Source: Mycolicibacterium fallax (GTDB taxonomy: Bacteria > Actinomycetota > Actinomycetes > Mycobacteriales > Mycobacteriaceae). Taken from it: a DNA stretch of 64,000 bases. Below the pieces are notes generated by a model. It was not told where the DNA came from, did no database searches, and worked only from the letters and a program-made list of their open reading frames with translations. Where the stretch lies: assembly GCF_010726955.1 (NCBI RefSeq), contig NZ_AP022603.1, forward strand, positions 3,534,001 through 3,598,000. The letters run 5' to 3'. Positions 8,650 through 16,604 of this stretch are shown piece after piece. The position numbers and the translations under genes were made by a program. The stretch's first letter is position 1; every line of letters starts with the position of its first letter.

Positions 8650-9671
8650 GGTGTGGCCCCCATCGCCTGCAGCCCGGCGGCCAGACCCGGCAGCTGGTCC
8701 AGGGTGACCCGGACCCGCAGCGCCCGCTGGTCCCCGGAGCCCTCGTACATCCGCTCGAAGCGGGTCCGCAGCTCCACCAGCGACTCCGAGATCTGCTCCG
8801 TCGCGGCGATGTTGGGCACCGGCCGGGCCAGCGACTGGACCACCTCGGTGGCCGGCAGCAGGTTGCGCACGTTGCTGGACAGCAGGGTGCCGACGGTGCC
8901 GAACAGGCCGGTCGAGGCCAGCTGGATGGTTGCCAGGAACCGGTCGGTGAAGAACTGCTCGTCGAGGTCGGCCAGCCCGGCGCCGTCGAGCCGGCCGGCC
9001 ACGTTGGTGACGGCGTCGACGAACGAGGGTGCGGCCACCGCGATGCCCGCGGCGTTGCGGACCAGGTCGCCGGTCGGGGCGGTCTGCACGGCGGCGACGG
9101 CCCCGGTGACCAGCAGCACGGTCTCCAGCAGCGGGGTCAGCCCGTCGACGTAGCGGGTGGCGCGGTCGATCACCGACACCAGCTCGGGGGTGATCACGCC
9201 GTCGGTCAGCGCGCCGAGCCGGGACAGGAATTCCGGCATGGTGAAGTTGCCGCGCGGGTCCAGGGTCAGCCGCGCCCCGTCGGGCAGCGCGGGCCCGCCG
9301 GCCGGGCCGGCCGACAGGTGCACCCCGGTGATGCCGAAATAGTTCGCCGGGCGGTAGTCCATCGCCAGGTCGGTGCTCAGGCCGGCGGCGGCCGCCGGGT
9401 CCAGCGTCAGGTTCAGCCGGGCGCCGCCGCCGGGCCGGCCGGTGACCGTGGCGACCTGCCCGATCCGGATCCCGTGCATCAGCACCGGGGTGCCGTCGGT
9501 GACGCCGTTGCCGACGTAGTCGGTGTCGATGCTCAGCGTGTGCTGGGCATCGGCGCCGCCGAGCGGAAGCCGCACGGCCAGCCCGGCCGCCAGCGCCAGG
9601 ACCGACAGCACGGCCAGCCCGACCCGGGTCAGGATCCGGGTCTGGCGTTCCTCGGAGGTGCGCAGCAACAT
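8646..9671 (-). CDS. Mce family protein, A position (341 aa)
   Basis: First Mce gene after the permease pair. N-terminal membrane anchor (VGLAVLSVLALAAGLAVRLP), MCE core (TLSIDTDYVGNGVTDGTPVL, MHGIRIGQVATVTGRPGGG, YFGITGVHLSAGP) and a helical tail with FLSRLGALTDGVITPELVSV. Its ATG lies 7 bases after the yrbEB stop. In characterised systems MceA contacts the other five Mce proteins and the substrate. It is somewhat shorter than M. tuberculosis Mce1A or Mce4A and lacks a long C-terminal extension. Confidence 0.86.
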   Translation of the reverse strand: MLLRTSEERQTRILTRVGLAVLSVLALAAGLAVRLPLGGADAQHTLSIDTDYVGNGVTDGTPVLMHGIRIGQVATVTGRPGGGARLNLTLDPAAAAGLSTDLAMDYRPANYFGITGVHLSAGPAGGPALPDGARLTLDPRGNFTMPEFLSRLGALTDGVITPELVSVIDRATRYVDGLTPLLETVLLVTGAVAAVQTAPTGDLVRNAAGIAVAAPSFVDAVTNVAGRLDGAGLADLDEQFFTDRFLATIQLASTGLFGTVGTLLSSNVRNLLPATEVVQSLARPVPNIAATEQISESLVELRTRFERMYEGSGDQRALRVRVTLDQLPGLAAGLQAMGATP

Positions 9672-9678
9672 TCGGCGG

Positions 9679-10521
9679 CTACCCGGTGAAGACGAACTCG
9701 GGTCGCAGGCCCCACAGGGCCACGGTCAGGGCGAAGTTGACCACCACGATGCTCACCAGGCTGGCGCGGATCGCCCGCCCGGAGGCCTCGCCCACCCCGA
9801 CCGGGCCGCCGTCGGCGAAGTAGCCGTAGTAGCAGTGGATCAGGGTGACCAGCACGCAGAACACGATGGCCTTGGACAGCGAGTAGCCGATGTCGGTGGC
9901 GGACAGGAACTGCACGAAGTAGTGCCGGTAGGTGCCCGCGGGTTGGTCGCGAATGGCGGTGATGACGGTGTGGGCGGCGCCGAAGCTGGTGATCAGCACC
10001 ACCAGGTAGCCGGGGATCATGCAGGCCAGCGCCCCGAGCAGCCGGCTGCCCACCACGAACGGGATCGGGTGCAGGCCCATCGCCTCGGTGCCGTCGATCT
10101 CCTCGGAGATCCGCATCGACCCGATCTCGGCGGTCATCCGGGTGCCGGCCTGCACGGCGAAGGCGATGCCGGCCACCAGCGGGGCCATCTCCCGGACGTT
10201 GGCGACGCCGCCGACGATGCCCGACAGCGCGCCGAAGCCCATCAGGTTCAGGATGGAGAACGCCTCGATCGCCACCGAGGCGCCCATCGCGGCGCCCATG
10301 ATGAGCAGCACCGACAGCACCCCGCCGTCGACGATCAGCGAGCCGCGGCCCCAGGCCAGCCCGTTCATCGCCTGCCAGGTCTGGCGGCGGTAGCGGCGCA
10401 CCGTCAGCGGCAGGTACCACAGCGTCTGGCCGACGAACAGCGTCCACTGGCCGACGGCCCGCAGGAATCGGGGCCCGGCACCCAGCGCGCCGGTGACCGC
10501 GCCGGTCATCGCCGCGGTCAC
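9679..10521 (-). CDS. MlaE-family ABC permease YrbEB of the mce operon (280 aa)
   Basis: Second integral membrane permease of the Mce lipid importer. The MlaE-type hydrophobic core is clear: a segment with GGVLSVLLIMGAAMGASVAI, the coupling region (TAEIGSMRISEEIDGTEAMG, then LHPIPFVVGSRLLGALAC) that meets the ATPase, and C-terminal helices (ASLVSIVVVNFALTVALWG). The GTG start at 10521 shares one base with the yrbEA stop (TAGTG), so the pair is translationally coupled. The ATPase (Mkl/MceG) is normally encoded elsewhere and is not in this window. Confidence 0.9.
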   Translation of the reverse strand: MTAAMTGAVTGALGAGPRFLRAVGQWTLFVGQTLWYLPLTVRRYRRQTWQAMNGLAWGRGSLIVDGGVLSVLLIMGAAMGASVAIEAFSILNLMGFGALSGIVGGVANVREMAPLVAGIAFAVQAGTRMTAEIGSMRISEEIDGTEAMGLHPIPFVVGSRLLGALACMIPGYLVVLITSFGAAHTVITAIRDQPAGTYRHYFVQFLSATDIGYSLSKAIVFCVLVTLIHCYYGYFADGGPVGVGEASGRAIRASLVSIVVVNFALTVALWGLRPEFVFTG

Positions 10522-11333
10522 TAGGAGATCTCCATCGGCACGAACATGGTCAGCGCGGCGGTGATCGAGACGTTGGCGATCACGATGCACACCACGTTGA
10601 GGACCACCGCCGAGTTCACCGCGTCGGCCACCCCGCGCGGGCCGCGGCGGGCCTCGATGCCGCGCAGCGAGGAGACGATCCCGACGATGGCGGCGAACAC
10701 CACCGTTTTGGCGACCGCGGCCCACAGGTCGACGGTCCGGGCGAAGGTGCCGAAGGACATCCAGAAGCTGCCCGGGGTGACGTCGTTGAGGCCCACCGCG
10801 ATCAGGTAGGCCGCGGTGACCGCGGAGGCGATGATGGCGAAGCACAGCAGCGGCGCGATCAGCAGCAGCGCCAGCACCCGCGGGACGACCAGCCGGCGCA
10901 CCGGGTCGATCCCCATCGCGCGCAGCGCGTCGAGTTCCTCCCGGATCTGCCGGGCGCCCAGGTCGGAGGCGATGGCCGCGGCGGCGACCCCGCCCATCAG
11001 GAATCCGGCGGCCATCGGGGCGCCCTGGCGCAGCACCCCGAAACCGCTGGCCGCCCCGACCATGGAGGTCGCGCCGAGCTGGTTGACCAGGCCGCCGACC
11101 TGAACCGACACCAGTGCGCCGATCGGGATCGCCATCAGCAGGGCCGGGGTGGCGGTCACCCGCAGCAGCGTCCAGGCCTGCACCAGCAGTTCGCCGACCG
11201 GCAGCCGCAGCGTGACGGTGTCGCCGACGCCGTACCGAACGACGGACCCGGCCAGCACTGCGCCGCGGCCGATGCTGCGCAGGCTCTGCCCCGGGATGGC
11301 GGCAGGCCGGGGCGCGGTGCCGGTCAGCGCCAT
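10521..11333 (-). CDS. MlaE-family ABC permease YrbEA of the mce operon (270 aa)
   Basis: First gene of the mce operon. Hydrophobic permease with the MlaE core: ALLMAIPIGALVSVQVGGLV, the ATPase-coupling stretch DLGARQIREELDALRAMG followed by IDPVRRLVVPRVLALLL, and C-terminal helices (VVLNVVCIVIANVSITAAL). The start used is ATG 11333, but its Shine-Dalgarno is poor. A better ribosome site (GGGGGATG) precedes ATG 11374, which opens a 16-codon frame (MTAETAGPVGGPTSWR) that stops across the yrbEA start; this may be a leader peptide, or the true start followed by a 1-base deletion. Confidence 0.88.
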   Translation of the reverse strand: MALTGTAPRPAAIPGQSLRSIGRGAVLAGSVVRYGVGDTVTLRLPVGELLVQAWTLLRVTATPALLMAIPIGALVSVQVGGLVNQLGATSMVGAASGFGVLRQGAPMAAGFLMGGVAAAAIASDLGARQIREELDALRAMGIDPVRRLVVPRVLALLLIAPLLCFAIIASAVTAAYLIAVGLNDVTPGSFWMSFGTFARTVDLWAAVAKTVVFAAIVGIVSSLRGIEARRGPRGVADAVNSAVVLNVVCIVIANVSITAALTMFVPMEIS

Positions 11334-11416
11334 GAGGTGGGGCCACCGACCGGTCCAGCGGTTTCCGCAGTCATCGCATCCCCCGTCCGTTGCCGTCGAA
11401 ACCGATCCGCAATGTA

Positions 11417-11435
11417 TGAGGTTAGCCTGGCCTTG
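11417..11435 (+). promoter_or_regulatory. Possible IdeR/DtxR-like box upstream of the mce operon
   Basis: The 19 bases match the IdeR consensus TTAGGTTAGGCTAACCTAA at 13 of 19 positions: one half (AGGTTAGcCT) is very good, the other (ggCCTtg) is poor. The site lies about 85 bases before the yrbEA start and within 40 bases of the 3' end of the LCP gene. Iron control of this mce operon is only a hypothesis. Confidence 0.3.
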
Positions 11436-11471
11436 TCCACCGGCCGGCGGCCACCCCCGGTGGCCGGCGGG

Positions 11472-13040
11472 TCAGTTCACGCAGGGAATGTCGTCCCCGC
11501 CCAGCGGCGGGCCGACGGCGGGGCTCGGGTCGGCCCAGCCGGCCGCGGTGGAATTGGTGTACCCGGCGGTCACCGCCGAGGACGCCGGCGGCTCGGCGTC
11601 GGTCTCGGTCTCGGTCTGGATTTCCGCCGCGACCGGTTCGGTGGCCGGCGGCGGGGTGAAGTCGGCGTCGACGACGACCCGCACCCGGCCCGGTGCCAGC
11701 GTGGCGTCGGGCGCCACCGCGGCGGTGTCGATGCCCAGCGCGGTGGCGGCGGACCGGGCGTCGGACTCGGCGCCCGCCCCGTAGCCCACCGCGGTGACGG
11801 TCGGATCATCGGCCAGCGGATCGCGGCTCTGCCCGGCGGTGAAGCCGCGGGTGGTCAGGTCCGCCAAGACCCGGGCGGCCATCCCGGCGGTCTCGCCGGC
11901 GTTGACGACGTCGACGACGGTGTCCGGGTTCGGCGGCGCGGTGGCCGGCGCGTCGGGTTCGGGGTGGCCGAACGCGGCGGCCACCTCGGCGCGGATCGCG
12001 GCCGGGTCGACGATGTTGACGTCCTGGCCGTTGACCACCTGGTAGCGCAGCACCGGCAGGGTGCGGAACTCCACGGCGCCGCCCGCCAGCGCCTCCAGCC
12101 GCTTGAACTGGGCGGGATCCCAGCCCTGGGACAGCACCACGTCCTTGTGCGCGACGTCCATCAGCGCGTCGAGCTTGCCCACGTCGGTGAAGGTGCCGGA
12201 GCTGTTGAGCTGGCGCACCACCGAAAGCAGGAACGCCTGCTGGCGCCGGGTCCGATCCAGGTCACCGTTGTCCAGGCCGTGCCGCTGCCGGACGAACGCC
12301 AGCGACTGGGCGGCGTCGAGGGTCTGCAGGCCGGCCGGGAAGTCCGCGCCGGAATACTCGTCGTACACCGCGTGGTTCAGGCACACCCGCACCCCGCCGA
12401 GGCTCTGGGCGATGCCGTAGAACCCGGCGAGATTCACCTCGGCGAACAGGTCGATCGGCACCCCGGTCAGCTCCCGGACCGCCTTGATGGTGGCCTTGCG
12501 GCCGGCCTCCCGGCCGCGGGTCTCCAGCTCCTGCTGATCGGCGACGCCCTGCTCGGCGAGTTGCTCGGCGACGTAGGCCTTGGTCAGCCCGTAGGCCTCC
12601 TTGATCTTGATGTGGTCGTAGCCGGGCACCCCGGCGAACGGGACGTAGTCGTCGCGCGGGATGGAGAACGCGACGGAATTCTCCCCGCCCGCGCCGTCCG
12701 GTTCGACATGCATCAGGATCAACGTGTTGGTGTTGTAGCCGCCGGAATCGGAGTCGCCGGCGTGCAGCTTGTCCAGGATCTCCCTGGGCAGTTCGTCGCC
12801 GTGCTGGTCCTTGCGGGAGTCCAGGCCGATCAGCAGGATGTTGGTGCCGGCCCCGGTGGACCGATCGACGGCGTCCAGGGCCTGCGACACGGTGATCCCG
12901 CCGATCACGTCGTGCACCTTGACCCAGCCGAACGCGGTGGTGCTCAGCGCGCCGACCGACACCACGACCATGGCGACACGCGCCAGGACGGGGAGGCGCC
13001 GCGGTTTCTTCCGCGGCAGCCGGTGGCGGCTGCGCGACAT
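11472..13040 (-). CDS. LytR-CpsA-Psr (LCP) family cell-wall ligase, CpsA-like, 522 aa
   Basis: LCP enzymes attach arabinogalactan (or other polymers) to peptidoglycan outside the cell, using lipid-linked polyprenyl phosphates. Seen: basic cytoplasmic N-terminus (RKKPRRLP), one membrane segment near residues 20-42, the LCP core with NILLIGLDSRKDQ, NTNTLILMHVEP, VAFSIPRDDYVPFAGVPGYD, VRVCLNHAVYDEYSGADFPA and LAFVRQRHGLDNGDLDRTRR, which carry the conserved Arg/Asp residues that bind the pyrophosphate. A C-terminal LytR_C domain (TVVDVVNAGETAGMAARVL) follows. In M. tuberculosis cpsA (Rv3484, from memory) lies near otsA, which fits the local context. Confidence 0.9.
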   Translation of the reverse strand: MSRSRHRLPRKKPRRLPVLARVAMVVVSVGALSTTAFGWVKVHDVIGGITVSQALDAVDRSTGAGTNILLIGLDSRKDQHGDELPREILDKLHAGDSDSGGYNTNTLILMHVEPDGAGGENSVAFSIPRDDYVPFAGVPGYDHIKIKEAYGLTKAYVAEQLAEQGVADQQELETRGREAGRKATIKAVRELTGVPIDLFAEVNLAGFYGIAQSLGGVRVCLNHAVYDEYSGADFPAGLQTLDAAQSLAFVRQRHGLDNGDLDRTRRQQAFLLSVVRQLNSSGTFTDVGKLDALMDVAHKDVVLSQGWDPAQFKRLEALAGGAVEFRTLPVLRYQVVNGQDVNIVDPAAIRAEVAAAFGHPEPDAPATAPPNPDTVVDVVNAGETAGMAARVLADLTTRGFTAGQSRDPLADDPTVTAVGYGAGAESDARSAATALGIDTAAVAPDATLAPGRVRVVVDADFTPPPATEPVAAEIQTETETDAEPPASSAVTAGYTNSTAAGWADPSPAVGPPLGGDDIPCVN

Positions 13041-13156
13041 CGGGTCAGTATGCGGCGCTGACCTGAGAGAACCTTTCGCGTGTCGGCGGCTAAAGCCTGG
13101 TGAACAGGGTCGACGCCGCGGTGACTGTGACGCGTTTCACCCGTGTCGGTCGTTGC

Positions 13157-14059
13157 TCAGGCGTCCTCGGCGGTCTCTCGGGCCACCGCGCGGGGCACCA
13201 CCAGCACCGGAACCGGGGAATGCCGGACGATCTTGGTCGCCCGCGAACCGAGAAAAACCCGCTCGATCGGCCCGGCCTCGCTGGAGCCGACCACCAGCAG
13301 GTCGCCGGGTTGCCAGTCGATCTCCTCGAACGCGTCGTCCCAATCCTCGCCGTGGCCGATGACGATCTCCGGCGGTCCGGCCGGCGCCTGGCCGTCGGCC
13401 GGGGTCAGCGCCCGCTCGGCGGCCGCGTAGATGTTCTCCGTCCACTCCGCCAGCACCTGGCCGCCCTCGGTGGTGAACCGGGCGGTCTCCGGCGGCGACA
13501 GATGCACCGCGAACGAGGCCAGCCGCAGCTGGCAGCCGTACCGGGCGGCCAGTTCCCGGGCGAACACCAGCAGCAGCGAGTTGTGCTTGCCGCCGGTGAA
13601 CGCCAGCGTCACCCGGGTGACCGGCGCGGCGCCGCCGCGGTAGCCGCGGGGGGCGACCGCCACCGGTACCGCGGAGCTGTGCAGCAGCCGGTCGGCGACG
13701 CTGGACAGCGAGACGTAGCCGAACTGCCCGGAGTCCGAGGAGCCGACCACGATGCAGCTGGCGGCCAGCTCGGCGGCGGTCTCCATCAGGCCGGCCGGCG
13801 CGGACTTGGCCGACACCGAGGTGTAGCGCACGGTCAGGTCGGTGGGCAGGTCGGCGCGGGCCAGTGCGTGCGCCCCGCCGATCAGCTCGTCGATGTAGTC
13901 CCGGTAGCCCTGGTCCGCGCGGGACAGCCCGGGCATCCACGGCGCCGGGGCGACCGCGCACACCACCAGGTCCTCGCCGGTGGTCCGGGCCAGCATGGCG
14001 GCCAGGTTGGTCACCGCCCTGGCCCGCAGCTTCAGCGGGTAGCCGATCAGGATCGTCAT
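13157..14059 (-). CDS. Universal stress protein with two tandem USP domains (300 aa)
   Basis: Two Usp domains in tandem. Domain 1 (about 1-140) begins MTILIGYPLKLRARAVTNLA and ends in the nucleotide-binding signature IVVGSSDSGQFGYVSLSSVA. Domain 2 (about 145-300) ends with LLVVGSSEAGPIERVFLGSR followed by HSPVPVLVVPRA, the G-x2-G-x9-G(S/T) ATP-binding pattern. Such proteins bind ATP or cAMP and modulate stress or dormancy physiology in mycobacteria. The ATG forms an ATGA overlap with the permease gene upstream, so this Usp probably regulates or accompanies that transporter, as is common for Usp-APC pairs. Confidence 0.9.
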   Translation of the reverse strand: MTILIGYPLKLRARAVTNLAAMLARTTGEDLVVCAVAPAPWMPGLSRADQGYRDYIDELIGGAHALARADLPTDLTVRYTSVSAKSAPAGLMETAAELAASCIVVGSSDSGQFGYVSLSSVADRLLHSSAVPVAVAPRGYRGGAAPVTRVTLAFTGGKHNSLLLVFARELAARYGCQLRLASFAVHLSPPETARFTTEGGQVLAEWTENIYAAAERALTPADGQAPAGPPEIVIGHGEDWDDAFEEIDWQPGDLLVVGSSEAGPIERVFLGSRATKIVRHSPVPVLVVPRAVARETAEDA

Positions 14060-15504
14060 GGCCGGCCGTCCAGCTCCCGCAGCGACGGCGCATGGTCGGC
14101 CAGCTTGGAGTGCCCGCGCGCGTAGAGCGCGTACCAGACCAGCGCCAGCGCCACCCAGCCGATGAACACATACAGCGTGATCGGCCGCAGCTGGCTGATG
14201 ATCCACAGCGCACCGGCGATCGACAGGATCGGGGTCAGCGGGTACAGCGGCACCTTGAAGCTGCGCCTGAGCTCGGGGGCCCGGCGGCGCAGGATGATGA
14301 CGCCGATCGACACCGTGACGAAGGCGGCCAGGGTGCCGACGCTGGTCATCTCCGCCAGGAAGTTGATCGGGATGAAGCCGGCCAGGATCGCGATGACCAC
14401 CGCGACGATCAGGGTGTTCTGCACCGGGGCCAGGGTGCGGGGGTTCACCTTGTGGAAGACCGGCGACACCATGCCGTCGCGCGACATGGCGAACAGGATG
14501 CGGGTCTGGCCGTACATCGACACCAGGGTGACGCTGAAGATCGAGATGATCGCGCCGACGGCCAGCGCGGTGCCCGGCCAGGACGAGCCGACCACCTTCT
14601 CCAGGATGTCCGACAGGCCCGCCTTCTGGTTCTCGAAATCCCCGGTCGGCTGGGCGCCGACGGCGACCAGCGCCACCGCCACGTACATCACCGTGACCAG
14701 CAGCAGCGAGATCATCAGCGCCAGCGGCAGGTTGCGCCGCGGGTTCTTGGCCTCCTCGCCGGCGGCCGCGACGCCGTCCAGGCCGACGAAGGTGAAGAAG
14801 ATGATGCTGGCCGCCAGGCCGATGCCGCCGATGCCGGTGTCCAGGAAGAACGGCTTCATGTTGTCGGCGTCGAAGCCCTGCGAACCGATCACCACGAACC
14901 CGATCAGCACCAGCAGCTTGATCCCCACCATGGCGGCGTTGACCCTCGCCGACTCGCTGACCCCGCGGATCAGCAGCAGGGTGCACATGATGATCAGCAC
15001 GATGGCCGGCAGGTTGACCCAGCCGCCCTCCTCGGGGGCGTTGGACAGCTGGGCCGGCAGGGTGAAGTCGAAGGCGTTGAGCAGGAACCGGTTGACGTAC
15101 TGCGACCAGCCGACCGAGGTGGCCGCCGCCGCCACGCCCCACTCCAGCAGCAGGCAGGCGCCGACGCCGACCGCGACGCCCTCGCCGAGGGTGGTGTAGG
15201 CGTAGGAGTACGACGAGCCCGACACCGGCACCGCGCCGGCCAGCTCCGCGTAGCACAGCGCGGTCAGCCCGGCCACCACCGCGGCGATCAGGAACGAGAC
15301 GATGACGGCCGGACCGGCGTGCGGCACCGCCTCGGACAGGATGAAGAAGATGCCGGTGCCGATGGTGCCGCCGACGCCGATGGAGACCAGCCCGATCAGC
15401 CCGATGCTGCGACTGAGGTCCCCGCCGCCGCTGTCCAGCCCGGTCTCCGCCGCGATCGACTCGACCGGCTTGCGGCGCCGGGCGCTTTCCATGAACGACG
15501 CCAC
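14056..15504 (-). CDS. APC-superfamily amino-acid permease (482 aa)
   Basis: About 12 hydrophobic membrane segments. The APC signature in TM1 is clear (SIGVGGTIGTGIFFILSEA), followed by AELAGAVPVSGSSYSYAYTT in TM3 and FFTFVGLDGVAAAGEEAKNP in TM6-7, a pattern typical of cationic or general amino-acid transporters (CAT/YfnA-like). It would import amino acids with a proton. The start is GTG 15504 (VASFMES); ATG 15492 is an alternative. It is followed by the overlapping universal stress gene in the same operon. The substrate is not determinable from the sequence. Confidence 0.9.
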   Translation of the reverse strand: MASFMESARRRKPVESIAAETGLDSGGGDLSRSIGLIGLVSIGVGGTIGTGIFFILSEAVPHAGPAVIVSFLIAAVVAGLTALCYAELAGAVPVSGSSYSYAYTTLGEGVAVGVGACLLLEWGVAAAATSVGWSQYVNRFLLNAFDFTLPAQLSNAPEEGGWVNLPAIVLIIMCTLLLIRGVSESARVNAAMVGIKLLVLIGFVVIGSQGFDADNMKPFFLDTGIGGIGLAASIIFFTFVGLDGVAAAGEEAKNPRRNLPLALMISLLLVTVMYVAVALVAVGAQPTGDFENQKAGLSDILEKVVGSSWPGTALAVGAIISIFSVTLVSMYGQTRILFAMSRDGMVSPVFHKVNPRTLAPVQNTLIVAVVIAILAGFIPINFLAEMTSVGTLAAFVTVSIGVIILRRRAPELRRSFKVPLYPLTPILSIAGALWIISQLRPITLYVFIGWVALALVWYALYARGHSKLADHAPSLRELDGRP

Positions 15505-15595
15505 GTTGGCCTCCCCGGTTGCAGCTGCTGCGGGCAGCCTAGGACGCGGATCGGCGTCGGGGTGGTTGTTTCGGCAACCGGGCGGACCGGATCGG

Positions 15596-15667
15596 AGCCC
15601 CCGGTCGGGATTGAACCGACGACCTTCGCTTTACAAGAGCGGTGCTCTACCACTGAGCTACGGAGGC
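15596..15667 (-). tRNA. tRNA-Thr (anticodon UGU)
   Basis: 72-nt cloverleaf on the minus strand. Acceptor stem GCCTCCG pairs with CGGGGGC (one U-G), D arm TAGCTCAGTGGTAGAGC, anticodon loop CTTGTAA giving UGU, and T arm GTCGGTTCGATCCCGAC. The CCA end is not encoded. It reads ACA (and wobble) threonine codons. It lies between the amino-acid permease and the decapeptide-repeat protein. Confidence 0.93.
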
Positions 15668-15703
15668 GGGGCGGCGCTGCGGCCGCGGGCACAGCCTAGC
15701 GGG

Positions 15704-16486
15704 TCACTCGTCGGCGTCGATGACGCGCGGGGACGCGACGGTGCGGGAGCCGACCCGGCGCGGCCGGACCCGGCCCAGCGGGATCCGGTCGGCGATATTG
15801 CTCAGCGGGTTGACCACCTGGCTGAGCGTGACGACGGCGTCCTGCAGGGTGTCGATCGTCGGGGTCAGCGCGGCCAGGCCCTCGGTGAGGGTGGTCAGCT
15901 GCTCCAGCGGGCCGTTCCGCGCGGTCAGCTTCTCCACCACGCCGTCCTCGGCCAGCAGCCGGTCGACCACGCCGTCGGGGGCCAGCAGCCGCTGCGCCAG
16001 CCCGTCCTCGGCGATGATCCGGTCGATCAGCCCGTCGGCGGCCAGCAGCTGTTCGACCAGACCGTTCTCGTCGAGCAGTTGGTCGACCAGCCCGCCGGGG
16101 GCCAGCGCGCGGTCCAGCCCGCCGCCCTCGGCGGTCAGCTTGTCGAGCACCCCGCCCGGCGCGGTGAGCCGGTCCAGCAGTCCGCCCGGGCGCATCAGCC
16201 GCTCCACCGGGCCGTCCGGGGCCAGCGCGCGGGCCAGCGGCGCGTCGGCGTCGAACAGGTCGTCGGCAAAGCGCACGATGCGCTGCGCGCGGGCGACGGT
16301 GTCGTCGAGCCCGAACAGGTGCACCATTGCGTTCGGGTTGCCGCCGACCACCCCGGGCACCTCGGCGGTCGCCTGCCTGGCCACGTTGACCACCTCGGAG
16401 GCGACCTCAAGGCCCAGCTGGGTGGCGGCCAGCCCGATCCGGAGCGGGGCAGTCGCCACATTGACGAGGGCGTCGCCGAGGTTCAT
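15704..16486 (-). CDS. Protein with eleven tandem 10-residue repeats (260 aa), divergent from phoP
   Basis: Residues 1-88 form a helical N-terminal domain (GDALVNVATAPLRIGLAATQ, ending VRFADDLFDADAPLARAL). Residues 89-198 are eleven exact 10-residue repeats with consensus A-x-D/G-G-L-V-D-R-L-L, for example APGGLVDQLL, AADGLIDRII, APDGVVDRLL, AEDGVVEKLT. The last 60 residues include a helix (TLTEGLAALTPTIDTLQDAV) and a basic tail (GRVRPRRVGSRTV). No signal peptide or membrane segment is seen. The repeats suggest a regular amphipathic solenoid or long scaffold helix. The gene is divergent from phoP, at the place of Rv0756c in M. tuberculosis (from memory). The function is unknown. Confidence 0.85.
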   Translation of the reverse strand: MNLGDALVNVATAPLRIGLAATQLGLEVASEVVNVARQATAEVPGVVGGNPNAMVHLFGLDDTVARAQRIVRFADDLFDADAPLARALAPDGPVERLMRPGGLLDRLTAPGGVLDKLTAEGGGLDRALAPGGLVDQLLDENGLVEQLLAADGLIDRIIAEDGLAQRLLAPDGVVDRLLAEDGVVEKLTARNGPLEQLTTLTEGLAALTPTIDTLQDAVVTLSQVVNPLSNIADRIPLGRVRPRRVGSRTVASPRVIDADE

Positions 16487-16542
16487 GCCGTCAGTCTATG
16501 GCCCGCGCCGGGTGGGGCGCCGGTGATACGACGACGTGGCGC

Positions 16543-16560
16543 TCACAGCAATTCCACAGC
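16543..16560 (+). promoter_or_regulatory. PhoP box (autoregulatory site) upstream of phoP
   Basis: Direct repeat TCACAGC-AATT-CCACAGC: two 7-base half-sites with a 4-base spacer, the arrangement described for mycobacterial PhoP (TCACAGC-N4-TCACAGC), with a single mismatch. It lies 45-62 bases before the phoP start, in the divergent gap shared with the decapeptide-repeat gene, so PhoP could control both directions. Confidence 0.75.
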
Positions 16561-16604
16561 GTTCGGGCAGAGGATGGTCACCGAACCGTGAGGGAATGGA
16601 CACC

